DNA of 47,526 nt from Dyadobacter bucti. Lineage in GTDB: Bacteria > Bacteroidota > Bacteroidia > Cytophagales > Spirosomataceae. Location of the stretch: positions 1 to 47,526 of the forward strand of contig NZ_SWFP01000021.1 of NCBI RefSeq assembly GCF_005869225.1, in the 5' to 3' direction. The stretch's first letter is position 1, and the number at the start of each line of letters is the position of its first letter. Shown in pieces: positions 9,186 to 18,525 of this stretch. Below the pieces are notes generated by a model that was given only the letters and a program-made list of their open reading frames with translations, did not search any database and was not told the DNA's origin. The translations under genes were made by a program, and so were the position numbers.

Positions 9186-9608
9186 ATGTCTTCAGAAACC
9201 AGAAGTTTTATGCAAAGGTTAATGGTACTTCTGATTATTTGCTGCATGTCTGCATGTACACGAAAACTCTCTTTTCGCGAATCGGCCATTGTACCGGCAG
9301 CCCAGGGAAATGTGAAGTTCAAAAAGGATAAAAATAAGAATTACGCAATCGATCTGTCGGTCCGTCATCTATCGCCTCCCGAACGACTTGTCGAATCGAG
9401 GGATACGTATGTAGTTTGGGCAAAAACAGAACGGAATGGTCTCAAAAACTTAGGTCAACTCAGAAGCAGGCGCGGACTGTTCTCCAAGCAGCTTAAAAGT
9501 GAGTTGGAAACGGTAACCACGTTTGAGCCAAGGGGCTTTTTTATCACAGCGGAAAGGGCGGCGGACATTGGCTATCCCGAAGGCCAGGTTGTACTGACCA
9601 CGGACTGA
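9186..9608 (+). CDS. Small lipoprotein, unknown function
   Basis: A probable lipoprotein of about 130-156 residues. A short n-region, the hydrophobic stretch MQRLMVLLIICCMSAC and a lipobox (MSAC) place the mature N-terminus at the cysteine, anchored in the inner or outer membrane. The mature part is small and beta-rich, with YVVWAKTERNGLKNLGQL, TTFEPRGFFITAER and PEGQVVLTTD. This pattern recalls the C-terminal fold of RskA-type anti-sigma factors, but that is only an impression by eye. The start is uncertain: GTG 9138, ATG 9171, ATG 9186 and ATG 9210 are all in frame, and the last gives the most typical lipoprotein signal. A second lipoprotein follows after 17 bp, so the two are probably cotranscribed. 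Confidence 0.7.
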   Translation: MSSETRSFMQRLMVLLIICCMSACTRKLSFRESAIVPAAQGNVKFKKDKNKNYAIDLSVRHLSPPERLVESRDTYVVWAKTERNGLKNLGQLRSRRGLFSKQLKSELETVTTFEPRGFFITAERAADIGYPEGQVVLTTD

Positions 9609-9625
9609 ACAGCTGAACCGGAAGT

Positions 9626-10201
9626 ATGAAAACATTAAAAAATGAACAGCAAAATATTGCAGCAAGGATTTTGACGATCGGCAGCGTTTGTTTTGCTCTG
9701 GCGACCTTGGTCGCTTGTAAGGATAAAAACAAAAAGGAACAGCCTGAAAGAATCTGGACCGATGGTATTGAGGCGAATGAAATCAACGCCACCATAGGAG
9801 ACTATGTAAGCTTTGTAAACAACGATCAGAACAAGATGATGTTTTACCATGCCTACACCAGTGAAGCCCTCACGAAAATGACGTTAGCAGTTTGCGCGAT
9901 AGCCGGTAAGACGGACCCGGAAATCAACGATGACCTGGAAAAAGCAGAGGGATATGCTGTACAGATCCTGGACAATCCTTTCGAGACCTCCCACATCGGA
10001 AAGATTCGAAAGACTGCCCTATTATTATCCGGTGTGCTGCAAACTATGCAAGTAGCAAAGTATCCAGGCTTGTCTGACGAGGCCAGAAGCGTTAGGAATT
10101 CGGCTGCGGCAATAGATCCAGGGACGGGCATAGCAGACCAGGAAAATGCCGTGAACATATTTTTTTTAAAAGGAGCGGACCTTCTGGATAAAATGAAATA
10201 G
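9626..10201 (+). CDS. Lipoprotein, unknown function
   Basis: A 191-residue predicted lipoprotein. The signal runs from residue 1 to the lipobox LVAC (Cys at about 31) and is followed by a charged KDKNKKEQPE spacer. The mature domain looks largely helical, with GDYVSFVNNDQNKMM near its start and no family motif recognised. It contains no catalytic pattern and has only one cysteine beyond the lipobox. It follows the preceding small lipoprotein by 17 bp and is the last gene before a convergent oxidoreductase. Pairing of two lipoproteins suggests a common envelope role, but nothing identifies it. Confidence 0.72.
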   Translation: MKTLKNEQQNIAARILTIGSVCFALATLVACKDKNKKEQPERIWTDGIEANEINATIGDYVSFVNNDQNKMMFYHAYTSEALTKMTLAVCAIAGKTDPEINDDLEKAEGYAVQILDNPFETSHIGKIRKTALLLSGVLQTMQVAKYPGLSDEARSVRNSAAAIDPGTGIADQENAVNIFFLKGADLLDKMK

Positions 10202-10231
10202 AGGCATTTTTATAATCCAACATTTTTTACC

Positions 10232-10415
10232 CAGGTGCACCCTCACGTCCGTAAGCGAATGTGGTAGTCATGCACCTGAAAGAAACCAGGTCGCAGAAGG
10301 TGCGGGTTTGGCATGGCCGGACCTCACACTTCCTGCGACCATCTACTGCGTTTCCGAATCAGCGGCCCGGCCTTTCCCTGCCACCAGGGAGGCTTCCTGG
10401 CCTTTCTTGGAAAGG
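10232..10415. repeat. Cluster of inverted repeats between convergent genes
   Basis: Four potential stems occur in 184 bp: CAGGTGCA (10232-10239) with TGCACCTG (10271-10278); an imperfect long stem with GGTCGCAG (10289-10296) against CTGCGACC (10333-10340) as its perfect base; TCCCTG/CAGGGA (10375-10390); and CCTTTC/GAAAGG (10401-10415). The region is GC-rich and lies between converging transcripts, so it may serve termination. A short T-tract (TTTTTT) follows the last stem on the plus strand. Confidence 0.65.
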
Positions 10416-10435
10416 GTTCCTGCTTTTTTCGCGGC

Positions 10436-11761
10436 CTAGAATTTCCGATATATGCCACCGAGATATTGGTTGGCGTCTTCTTCTGCGAACTGCGCTTTTT
10501 TAGCGTCCCAGTGCAATGTTTTATTAGGGAAACGCCCGGCAATTACACCAAGCAATATCGTTTCCGTAAGGCGTGAGGCGTAGGAAAACGGTGCGCTCGT
10601 TGATCCTTTTCCCAGACATGCATCCACAAACTCATGGTAATGCTTGTGTGACTCTGAGCTGTAATCGCCAACCGGCCCGCCTAATTTGAACGGCGTGACG
10701 TCGATTTCTTTATAGGCACCATCAACGATCAGTTTAGGCAGTACCTGGAAATGCGGCAGATACAATCTTCCTTTTTCTCCAATGAACATGGCGCCCTGGT
10801 CGTGCAGGTCCCCTCCGTCAGGGAGCATCAGATCTTCGCGCTGCTTATCGGCACCCACGCCATCATACCATACCCATTTCAAAGTATCTGCCGTGTATTT
10901 TGTTCCCGGAAACTCATAAGTAACCATGTTTTTTTCAGGGTATCCAAATCCGTTCGGTTTTCTGCAGTTCGTCGTGATCGTCCTTGGCACATCCAGTTGC
11001 AAAGCGTTGTAAGGTGTATCGAAAATATGTACACCCATGTCGCCCAAAGTGGCACAACCAAAATCAACAAGCTTCCGCCAGTTGCCAGGATGGTAAAAGC
11101 CACTTTTATACGGTCTTTCTGCCGAAGTTCCCTGCCATAAATTCCAGTCCAGGTTGCTGGGAACAGGATCGCCGGTTTCTGGCATCGGACCATTATAACC
11201 CCAGTTTTTGGGTGACCAGGCCCTCACGGTGTGCACTTTTCCGACAATCCCGGATTGGATGAGCAAAGTGGCCAGTTTGTAGTCGTAAAAAGAATGCACC
11301 TGAATACCCATCTGGGTTACCAGTTTTTTTTCTTTGGCGATTTTGTCCATTGCCCTTGCTTCTTTCACATAATGGGTGAGCGGCTTCTGACAATAAACGG
11401 GCTTGTTCATTTCCATAGCCATCATCGATGCAGGCGCGTGGGTGTGATCAGGTGTGGACACAATCACTGCATCGATGTCCTTACTCATTTCTTGAAGCAT
11501 CACGCGATAGTCCTTATACGTCTTTGCATTCGGGAATTTTGAACTCACCTCCGCCAAAACGCTTGAATCAACATCGCAAAGCGCCACCACGTCCACATTG
11601 CTGTGTAACGATATGGACGCCAGATCGGCCTGACCCATCCCGCCTAATCCGATATGAGCGGTTCTCAACCGTTTGTCGGCAGAAAAAGCCCATGACTCAA
11701 CGGGCATCATGGCAAGGGACGACAAGGCGGCCGCATTTTTAAGAAACTCTCTTTTATTCAT
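10436..11761 (-). CDS. Gfo/Idh/MocA family oxidoreductase, exported type
   Basis: A 441-residue NAD(P)-dependent oxidoreductase, probably acting on a sugar or inositol-like compound. The leader NKREFLKNAAALSSLAM resembles the Tat-like leaders of many Bacteroidota members, with KR in place of RR, and suggests export. The Rossmann motif is HIGLGGMGQADL (about 36-47). VSTPDHTHAP and the QKPLTHYVKEAR catalytic-lysine segment follow (the usual EKP is QKP, as in this subgroup). LGDMGVHIFD and a C-terminal SASRLTE-like segment (ASRLTETILLGVI) complete the family pattern. The substrate is unknown. The gene is alone on its strand and converges on the lipoprotein pair. Confidence 0.88.
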   Translation of the reverse strand: MNKREFLKNAAALSSLAMMPVESWAFSADKRLRTAHIGLGGMGQADLASISLHSNVDVVALCDVDSSVLAEVSSKFPNAKTYKDYRVMLQEMSKDIDAVIVSTPDHTHAPASMMAMEMNKPVYCQKPLTHYVKEARAMDKIAKEKKLVTQMGIQVHSFYDYKLATLLIQSGIVGKVHTVRAWSPKNWGYNGPMPETGDPVPSNLDWNLWQGTSAERPYKSGFYHPGNWRKLVDFGCATLGDMGVHIFDTPYNALQLDVPRTITTNCRKPNGFGYPEKNMVTYEFPGTKYTADTLKWVWYDGVGADKQREDLMLPDGGDLHDQGAMFIGEKGRLYLPHFQVLPKLIVDGAYKEIDVTPFKLGGPVGDYSSESHKHYHEFVDACLGKGSTSAPFSYASRLTETILLGVIAGRFPNKTLHWDAKKAQFAEEDANQYLGGIYRKF

Positions 11762-12075
11762 GAATTTAAAGGTTAAATTTTTTTGGGCTGGAATCAGCAG
11801 GTTTTTGGAAAAACTTAAAATTGAGCTGTTTTTCGGTCAATTCCAAGAATAGGGGAATTGTTAGTGATCCGTCTGATCCTAATCTGGTTTGTTGCAGCGA
11901 ATTTTCCAAGTTTTGCAGTAAAATTGTTTTGTTGAGCGAATCGGCTTTTATAAAAGTAACCACATGTAGGTACCGGCAACATCCGTTTGCTCAAAAAAAT
12001 TACCGGTCACACAAATCCGTTCTTCCCGATTTTTTATTTCCTCTACTTTTGCTTGGACCTATAAACCGACAGAAA
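11762..12075. promoter_or_regulatory. Divergent intergenic region with a TACTTTTG promoter element
   Basis: This 314-bp gap separates the minus-strand oxidoreductase from the plus-strand DinB-fold gene. TACTTTTG at 12044-12051 matches TAnnTTTG exactly and would start transcription near 12058, leaving a short leader of about 18 nt before the ATG at 12076. No good -33 TTTG was found at the usual spacing. An upstream in-frame extension of the DinB frame to 11821 crosses this promoter and is unlikely to be translated. Confidence 0.5.
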
Positions 12076-12681
12076 ATGAAGCATTTAAACCACTATTGCT
12101 TACTAGTATTTACTTTACTTACATTCCCTTGTTCGGCTCAGGAAAAGCGCTGGACAGAAACTGACCGTCAGTTTACTATCGACCAATTTAACCGGACCCG
12201 GGATGAGTTGGTCAATGAAACGAAAAATCTGGCACCCGAGCAATGGGCATTTCATGAGTCGGCCGAACGTTGGTCCATCGGGGAAATTGTGGAGCACCTC
12301 GCGTTATGGGAAATCATCTGGGCGCGGGAAATCAGTATCGGTTCGCGTAACAAGCCGCAGCCGGAACTCAACGAATCGGCCAAACCCGACAGCTACTATC
12401 TGGATTTTATTATGGAAACAAACCCACACGTAGCCGCCGATATTGCCATTCCGACAGGTTTTATCAAAGGAAATGATAATCTTAAGTTTTTTCTGAGCCG
12501 GCGCGAGCAGAACCTGTCTTTTCTGAAAAAGACTGAGGTGGATATGAGGGCACACTTCGAGTTGACTGCCACCTCAAACCCCAGAAATATGCATCAAGTG
12601 TACATTTATCAATGGGGACATGTAGACAGGCACTTAAGGCAGATCCGAAAAGTAAAAGCACATCCAAATTTTCCGAAGTGA
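12076..12681 (+). CDS. Secreted DinB-superfamily protein
   Basis: A 201-residue protein with an N-terminal signal peptide (hydrophobic YCLLVFTLLTFPCSAQ, cleaved near AQ-EK) followed by a DinB-like four-helix bundle. Family members bind a metal through three histidines. Candidates here are the His in EIVEHLALWE (after the ERWS motif) and the pair in HVDRHLRQI near the C-terminus. The chemical role of the family is mixed (thiol transferases and unknown), so no reaction is proposed. The signal peptide means it works outside the cytoplasm. ATG 12076 was chosen because it begins the signal peptide and sits just after a promoter element. It converges with the response regulator downstream. Confidence 0.85.
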   Translation: MKHLNHYCLLVFTLLTFPCSAQEKRWTETDRQFTIDQFNRTRDELVNETKNLAPEQWAFHESAERWSIGEIVEHLALWEIIWAREISIGSRNKPQPELNESAKPDSYYLDFIMETNPHVAADIAIPTGFIKGNDNLKFFLSRREQNLSFLKKTEVDMRAHFELTATSNPRNMHQVYIYQWGHVDRHLRQIRKVKAHPNFPK

Positions 12682-12719
12682 GATCTGGTTTTTGGCTTGC
12701 TGACGTTTGATCAGATGCG

Positions 12720-13118
12720 TTATCGGTTAAATATCTTGCTCATCGTTTCCTTGCTCAGCGGTTTAGAATGATAACCCTGCACATGAGGGTGCTTTTCAGC
12801 CTTTTCTTTGTCTCCCGGATCGATGGATGAAGAAAGGATAAATATGTTGTACAAAGCATGTAGGCCGGAGGGAAACGAGCTGAATTCATCAAGGAACTCC
12901 CATCCATCCAATACCGGCATGTTGATATCAAGAAACAGGACCGTTTGCAGGTCCTCTTTTCTGTTGTCATAGTCAGCCTGGATCCATTCGAGTGCCTTTT
13001 CGGGATCAGTAAAGAGCTGGACGCTGGCGGCCGGAGCAATAGCGGCAATGACATATTTACAGATAAGGTTGTTACCGCGATCGTCATCTACGACAATAAA
13101 TTGCGAAGGCAGCTTCAT
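12720..13118 (-). CDS. Single-domain response regulator (receiver only)
   Basis: A 132-residue CheY-like receiver without output domain. The acidic cluster VVDDD (residues 9-13), phospho-acceptor Asp64 in FLDINMP, the Ser/Thr-position ILSSS and the conserved Lys in YHSKPLS are all present, so it should be phosphorylated. Its start codon overlaps the stop of the upstream hybrid kinase by 4 bp (ATGA), which strongly couples their translation. It is the likely phosphotransfer partner of that kinase. How the signal leaves the receiver is not visible here. Confidence 0.92.
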   Translation of the reverse strand: MKLPSQFIVVDDDRGNNLICKYVIAAIAPAASVQLFTDPEKALEWIQADYDNRKEDLQTVLFLDINMPVLDGWEFLDEFSSFPSGLHALYNIFILSSSIDPGDKEKAEKHPHVQGYHSKPLSKETMSKIFNR

Positions 13119-16100
13119 AAAGCAGGGGTTCTGAAAGCGTTGGAACTAAATTCAACCTTAAATTCGGTGCCCTTATTGACTGCACTTTTTACGGTAATAT
13201 TCCCGCCGAGCATTTCCACCTGGGTCTTGACCATGAACAACCCCATCCCTTTACCTTCAACATGGTAGTGGAAGCGTTTGTATAGGCCGAATACCTGCGC
13301 GCCTCTTTCGGCCAGGTCAATTCCCATGCCATTATCCTGAAACGAAAGGGCCACCTGGTCCCGGTCCAGGCTGCTTTTTATTCTGATCACTGGGTCGATG
13401 TCCATCTGGCGGTATTTTATACTGTTCATGATCAGGTTAAAAAAAATGCTGTGTAAATAACTTTTTAGCGTAAACAGTTCGTTTACAGCGCTGAAATCGG
13501 TTTCTATCCGCACATGCTCTTTTTCGATGATATTTTGAATACTCGAGCCGATTTCATCTATCATCTGCTGCAAAGAAACCGGCTCCCTTGTTTCGCTTAC
13601 GCCTCTTTTAACCTGTAAAATCATATTAAGGTCTGAAACGACATCGTCGAGCCGTTTGACATTTACCGATAACTCCTCCAAAAATTGTTCCTTTACCTCC
13701 AGAGGGTAGAGATCCTGGTTTACGAGTTCGGCCAAGCCTATGATATTGGCCACGGGGGCACGCAGGTTGTGTGATACAATGTAGGAGAACTGTTCAAGAC
13801 CCTTGTTGGAGGCGATGAGCTCATCGGTATATTTCTGTAGGTTGCTGTTCAGCTCCTTGAGTTGCGACTCAGAGTGTTTTCGTTGCGTAATGTCCCTGAA
13901 ATATACCGAAAGACCACTCGCTGATGGATAGGCTGTCACTTCCAGCCAGGTATTGTCCCTTTTATAGAAGACTTCAAAATGCTGGGTCGTATTTTGCTCA
14001 AAGGCTTTTTGGTATGAAGTATGGAACGGGGACCCCGTGGCATCAGGAAATACATCCCAGAGATTTTTACCCAGAATATGTTCCTTTCTGCATCTCAATA
14101 CCGCTTCGGCCTCTTTATTCCAGTATGTAACAATCCAGTCCCGGTCTATTGTGTAAAAGGCATCCCCGATACTTTCGAGAATAATATTTTTCTCTTCAAG
14201 CGCTTTCAGCACCTCCTCTTCAGCCTGTTTCTCTTTGGTAATATCATTGGCAAAACACGATAAGCCGACAAGCGTGTTGCTCTCTATTATGGGATGAATG
14301 GAGAATCTGAAATGATTACGTTTCCCGTTATAAGAAATTTCTTTTTCAAATTTCATGATCTCCCCGCCTAACGCCCTGGCATTGATTTCCTGCCAGTCGG
14401 ATTCAGAGCCCGGATCAAACTTGCTCAGAGATTCGAGGATGTAATGGCCGGGGCGAACATCTACGCCATACCTTTCCTGCATCATGTTTTTAAGCGCATC
14501 GTTGTAGGTAATGTATCTTAAGTCGGTGTCCAGTGAATAAATGAGTGCGTCTGTATTGTTGATGATCGCGTTCATATTCGACTCTGAGCGCTGGAGTAGC
14601 TCCCGGGCCAGTTTCCAGTCGGTAATATCCCTCACGGTCAGGCTGAGGCCGGTGATCTCACCTTTTTCATATACTGGAACGATCATGACGCTGAGCCATT
14701 TCCTTTCCCCGTCAAACTGCTCATATATGTGGTCAAACTGCCGGGTCTCACCGGAAAGTACACTGGTGATCACCTTTTCGTAATCAGCGCTTTTGTCCTC
14801 ACGGACTGCATCATACAAACTGCCGCCGACTTCCATTTTTTCGCCAGTACTTAGCTTATAAAAATTGCTGGCCTTGTTATTAAAGTATTTGACAACTGCT
14901 TGGGTATCGGCCAGGATAAAACCTTCCGTGGAATTCTCAAAGATTGCCCGCAGATTGGATTCCGAATTTCGTAGCGCCTGCTCGGATTTTTCTAACTCGG
15001 TCACATCGTACAAAACGCCGTATAAACTGGTGGGTTGTCCCTGGTTATCCAGTTCAATATGAGTTTGGGTACGCAGGTGCCTGACCTGCCCATCCTTCCT
15101 TACGATCCGGTAGTAATAATCCGCGGCCTGGAACGAATTTAATGCCTCCCTGCTCTGTTTTAGTACATATTCTACATCATCAGGATGTATGAAGGATATA
15201 CATGAAGCCGTGCTTTGAATGTTGTCTGTGTGGGATAAACCATAAATCCTGCAGGCTTCGTCGGAGAACACACTGGTTTGCGTCGACAAATCGAGTTCCC
15301 AACTGCCCAGATGCGCAACGGCCTCTGCCTGGCTTAAACGTTTTTCCTTGTTTTTGAGCTGCTGGTCCGACAAATATCTTTCGGTCACGTCCCGGAAGTT
15401 GTCTACAATCCCGTTTACAGCCGGTTCGTGCAAAAGGTTGGTTACCGTAGCATCAATCCAGCGCCAGGTGCCATCCTTGTGCAGCATCCGCCCGGTGTGG
15501 CCCTGCAGGGGCACGCCCGGACTGGCCATCACCTTGACCATGATCTTGGCGAGTTCCTGCGCGTCGTCCGGATGTGCCCTCGAAAAAATATCCATTTCCA
15601 GTATTTCCTGTGGTGTATATCCCAGCACATTTTTGACTGCTGGCGAAACATAGGTCGGCTGAGCGTTGACATCCAGGACAACCACTGCATCGGTACTGTT
15701 TTCAACCAGCGTTCGGAACCGTCTTTCACTATTGATTAACTGTTCCAGTATCTCCTGTTGCTCTTTTTTAAGCTGATATTTTTCCAGACTCCGCTGTATG
15801 GCGAACGGCAGGCGGCCGGGCTGGTTCAAGCTGATGTAATCATCCGCCCCGATCAGCAGAAACTCTTCCGTCATTTCGTCGGACACTGCATTGCAGACGA
15901 TAATGACAGGTACATTCATTCCGCTCTGCCTCAGAATCGCCACAGCCTCAGAGCAATGGATACCAGTTGAAATATATTCCGAAAGGACAATATCTGGCTG
16001 GAAACCGGCTAATGCAGCCATATACTGTTGTGTGTCGCTGGCAACACGTATTTCGGCATTTAACTCCGCCTGACATAACGTTTGTTTTGCTGTAAGTACC

Positions 16101-16147
16101 CCAGCCTCCGAATCCCCCAGGTACACTATTTTCAGGATACTTTTCAT
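13115..16147 (-). CDS. Multi-PAS sensor histidine kinase with N-terminal degenerate receiver
   Basis: A 1010-residue cytoplasmic sensor kinase without obvious membrane segments. Order of domains: a receiver-like domain (about 1-125); five PAS domains (about 140-258, 270-390, 395-515, 520-645, 650-765) with PAC ends such as FRDVTER and VRDITDW; a HisKA segment with His793 in FSYIVSHNLRAP; and a HATPase_c domain with LIMNSIKYR, DNGMGID and GKGMGLFMV. In the receiver the phospho-acceptor position holds Glu57 (IVLSEYIS), the acidic pair is GD, and the usual Lys is missing (YISLNQPG), so ordinary phosphorylation is unlikely. The stop overlaps the next receiver gene by 4 bp. Sensed signals cannot be inferred. 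Confidence 0.92.
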   Translation of the reverse strand: MKSILKIVYLGDSEAGVLTAKQTLCQAELNAEIRVASDTQQYMAALAGFQPDIVLSEYISTGIHCSEAVAILRQSGMNVPVIIVCNAVSDEMTEEFLLIGADDYISLNQPGRLPFAIQRSLEKYQLKKEQQEILEQLINSERRFRTLVENSTDAVVVLDVNAQPTYVSPAVKNVLGYTPQEILEMDIFSRAHPDDAQELAKIMVKVMASPGVPLQGHTGRMLHKDGTWRWIDATVTNLLHEPAVNGIVDNFRDVTERYLSDQQLKNKEKRLSQAEAVAHLGSWELDLSTQTSVFSDEACRIYGLSHTDNIQSTASCISFIHPDDVEYVLKQSREALNSFQAADYYYRIVRKDGQVRHLRTQTHIELDNQGQPTSLYGVLYDVTELEKSEQALRNSESNLRAIFENSTEGFILADTQAVVKYFNNKASNFYKLSTGEKMEVGGSLYDAVREDKSADYEKVITSVLSGETRQFDHIYEQFDGERKWLSVMIVPVYEKGEITGLSLTVRDITDWKLARELLQRSESNMNAIINNTDALIYSLDTDLRYITYNDALKNMMQERYGVDVRPGHYILESLSKFDPGSESDWQEINARALGGEIMKFEKEISYNGKRNHFRFSIHPIIESNTLVGLSCFANDITKEKQAEEEVLKALEEKNIILESIGDAFYTIDRDWIVTYWNKEAEAVLRCRKEHILGKNLWDVFPDATGSPFHTSYQKAFEQNTTQHFEVFYKRDNTWLEVTAYPSASGLSVYFRDITQRKHSESQLKELNSNLQKYTDELIASNKGLEQFSYIVSHNLRAPVANIIGLAELVNQDLYPLEVKEQFLEELSVNVKRLDDVVSDLNMILQVKRGVSETREPVSLQQMIDEIGSSIQNIIEKEHVRIETDFSAVNELFTLKSYLHSIFFNLIMNSIKYRQMDIDPVIRIKSSLDRDQVALSFQDNGMGIDLAERGAQVFGLYKRFHYHVEGKGMGLFMVKTQVEMLGGNITVKSAVNKGTEFKVEFSSNAFRTPAL

Positions 16148-16525
16148 CTTTTCAGTGCTTAGGTGTGCTAAAACCAGGGTGGGTCGTTGTTTTTTCTGAA
16201 AGGCTGTAAGTCCTCCAATGCCTGAATGTAGAATGATTTTCGCGATGATTTCGCTTAAAAAATTTATTTATTTGCCTCATCTGCAAATAACCCCCCGGGA
16301 GCCATCCCTTGGTCGGAGGACTTCTCTCACAAACCAAAGTTTTCGATCTTGTGGGAAACGTATTTCCAGCAACATAAAAAATAAGTCGTTAAAATGAAGC
16401 TGCGTGCCTATGGAATAAGCGTCAGGCAACTTGTCTTAACTAGCTATGCAGTGTCTGGTTTGAACTCTACTTGCCCGTCCGGAAGCACGGCGAGAAGGTA
16501 ACGGAAGGTAAGCCATACAGGTCGG
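16148..16525. promoter_or_regulatory. Intergenic leader of the multi-PAS kinase, with hairpin
   Basis: This 378-bp gap between two minus-strand genes should hold the promoter of the multi-PAS kinase. A perfect inverted repeat TTATTTGC (16268-16275) and GCAAATAA (16283-16290) with a 7-nt spacer lies about 120 bp upstream of the start. On the minus strand it is followed by ATAAATTTTTT, so it could be a weak terminator or an operator. No gene is seen. Confidence 0.4.
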
Positions 16526-18469
16526 TTAGATGTCAGTCTCATCTTTTGCCAAATGGTAAGGAATGTCGAGAATTACCAAAGACCCGCCGGCACTGGTCTC
16601 TCTTGTCAGAGTTGCACCTATATAGTCAGCCCTTAATATACAATTTTTTAAACCTAAGCCCGGAGATTGTGTATTTGACTGGGGGTTATTTCCTAAACCA
16701 TCATCCTCCACCAGGATTCGTAAAAAACCGCCGAAATAGATTAGTTGAATCGCCGCTCGCCTGGCTTGTGCATGCTTGAGAATGTTTTGAATGAGCTCTG
16801 AGACAATTCTGTAAGCGTTCAGTTCAACGTCTTTTGGAAGTCTTTGCTCGTTTCCCGAACACAAGTATTCGAATTGGGTAGTTACAGCCGGTAAGGCAGC
16901 GATCAGCTGTGATAGTGACCCCGACAGGCCGATTCTTTCAAATTCCGGTGGCATTAAGTTATGTGATATCCGGCGAAGGTCGTCGCTGCTTTTTTGTATC
17001 AGGGGTTCCAAGTTCTCGAATTTTCTCCGCGTTCCGGGAGTCGCCGACTCTGCCATCAGGTCCGTTATACTTCTTTTAATAGTTGCCAGCGTGCCGCCCA
17101 GATCGTCATGCAGATCGGCAGCAATTCGCTGGCGCTCCATATCCTGGGTTTGTAAAATCGAAGAGGTGAAGTTTTTTTGCATCCGGTTTAACTGAAGCAG
17201 GTATTCATCCCGGTCTTTGAGCAGCTTGTAACCGATACCTGCGCCTAAAATGATAATTTCGATAAGTGAAGAGTAATGGCTCGCTTCGAAAAACAACCAC
17301 GTCCGGGGATAATGAAAAAGAACTGATGTGGCAAACCACAGCGCGATCACAAAGAAAGGCGCGATCGCAAGCAAATAGAGAAACGCTTCATATTTTCGTC
17401 GGAATATGCCGTACAAGATCATAATGGCGACGAGTATCAATGTCATCAGCGACAGAAAAGAGGACAAAGAAGCATTCGTTCCGCTGAATGGGGATAGCCA
17501 AAAATAGAAAATAAAAATGAACGATATATATGTGAATATCTTCGCTATTTTGAAAAGCAAAACAGGCGCATATGATTCTATTTGAAGAAAATTGATCGAA
17601 AATGCAACCATAAAAAAACCGGCAATCGAGATGAATACGATACTGGTGTTTTCGTCGAGGAAAGGGATATTTAAACTAAAATATTGAGTTAGGAAACCTT
17701 CCAGATTGGCTATCGCTAATCCGTAAAAGGAGGTGTAACCCGCATAAAATAACAATAAAGCATGCCGGGTGACCAGGTAGAGGATACTGGTAAGAATAAA
17801 TGCAACCGCCACAATTCCCAGCGAAAAGTACAATAAGAAGTCGGCAGTAAACAGGTACTCAGTAAAGCCAGCTTTGCTGTATAATTTCAACGGCATTGAC
17901 AAAACACTGTGTTGGCGCTGACCGCGCCAGTAGATCGACAGGCGTTGACCCGGCTGAATCTCGACAGGAAAGGCAAAATATCTGGTCAGGAGCGGTTTTT
18001 CAGATATATGTGTTTTTCTGCTGAATTTTTCCTGCCGGAATCTGATCTGCCCATGCTGATCTACCACATAAAATGCGAGATCGGAGAATTCTTTGTAATG
18101 TAGGTTTGAAACAAGCAATTGAGGTCCGGGCCCTTCATTCATCACATCGAACCTTATCCAATGATAGCGATCGTCCATGCCCAGGCTGAGCAATTCCCTG
18201 TCGACCAGCTGGAAATCTTGTTCATGTTTCAAAATCGCTTCAACGCTCATTGCGCTGTCAGGAGTGCTAAATAGGTAGAGATGCCCAAAGAGATTGCTTT
18301 GGGTGAATCCTTTTCTGATTTTTAAAGGCAGAAACTTGTCTTTGTACAGTGCTTTTTCACCCGTTTCCTCCATGCGCTGCGCGGGAAGCCTTCCAGGATT
18401 CAAAAATATCAGCGCAAACCAGACGGTCAGAACATTAATTGCTCGAAAGTAGCTTTTCAGTTTCTTCAC
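16526..18469 (-). CDS. 7TMR-DISM sensor histidine kinase (NarX/HisKA_3 type), copy A
   Basis: A 647-residue membrane kinase. After a signal-like N-terminus comes a periplasmic DISMED2-like beta-sandwich (about 45-200, with YHWIRFDV, YFAFPVEI and IYWRGQ). Seven membrane helices follow (7TMR-DISM, about 210-410), then a short coiled coil. The HisKA_3 domain has His454 in AADLHDDLGGTLATI, followed by HNLMPPEFERIGL, and the HATPase_c domain has intact boxes: ELIQNILKHA, VEDDGLG and PGLGLKN. The DISMED2 class is thought to bind carbohydrate-like ligands. It lies 56 bp downstream of the NarL-type regulator and is the last gene in a four-gene same-strand cluster with two paralogues. Confidence 0.92.
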   Translation of the reverse strand: MKKLKSYFRAINVLTVWFALIFLNPGRLPAQRMEETGEKALYKDKFLPLKIRKGFTQSNLFGHLYLFSTPDSAMSVEAILKHEQDFQLVDRELLSLGMDDRYHWIRFDVMNEGPGPQLLVSNLHYKEFSDLAFYVVDQHGQIRFRQEKFSRKTHISEKPLLTRYFAFPVEIQPGQRLSIYWRGQRQHSVLSMPLKLYSKAGFTEYLFTADFLLYFSLGIVAVAFILTSILYLVTRHALLLFYAGYTSFYGLAIANLEGFLTQYFSLNIPFLDENTSIVFISIAGFFMVAFSINFLQIESYAPVLLFKIAKIFTYISFIFIFYFWLSPFSGTNASLSSFLSLMTLILVAIMILYGIFRRKYEAFLYLLAIAPFFVIALWFATSVLFHYPRTWLFFEASHYSSLIEIIILGAGIGYKLLKDRDEYLLQLNRMQKNFTSSILQTQDMERQRIAADLHDDLGGTLATIKRSITDLMAESATPGTRRKFENLEPLIQKSSDDLRRISHNLMPPEFERIGLSGSLSQLIAALPAVTTQFEYLCSGNEQRLPKDVELNAYRIVSELIQNILKHAQARRAAIQLIYFGGFLRILVEDDGLGNNPQSNTQSPGLGLKNCILRADYIGATLTRETSAGGSLVILDIPYHLAKDETDI

Positions 18470-18525
18470 AATTGGAGAGTGAATGTATTGTTACCATATC
18501 GCAGCCCGGTCTGGTTATACTAACC

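Noticed and set aside
10261..10576. Two plus-strand frames of 80-87 codons after the lipoprotein pair
   Set aside because: They read through the inverted-repeat cluster and into the end of the oxidoreductase gene on the other strand.
11821..12075. N-terminal extension of the DinB-fold frame by 85 codons
   Set aside because: It would cover the promoter element and place the signal peptide internally; the ATG at 12076 is better.
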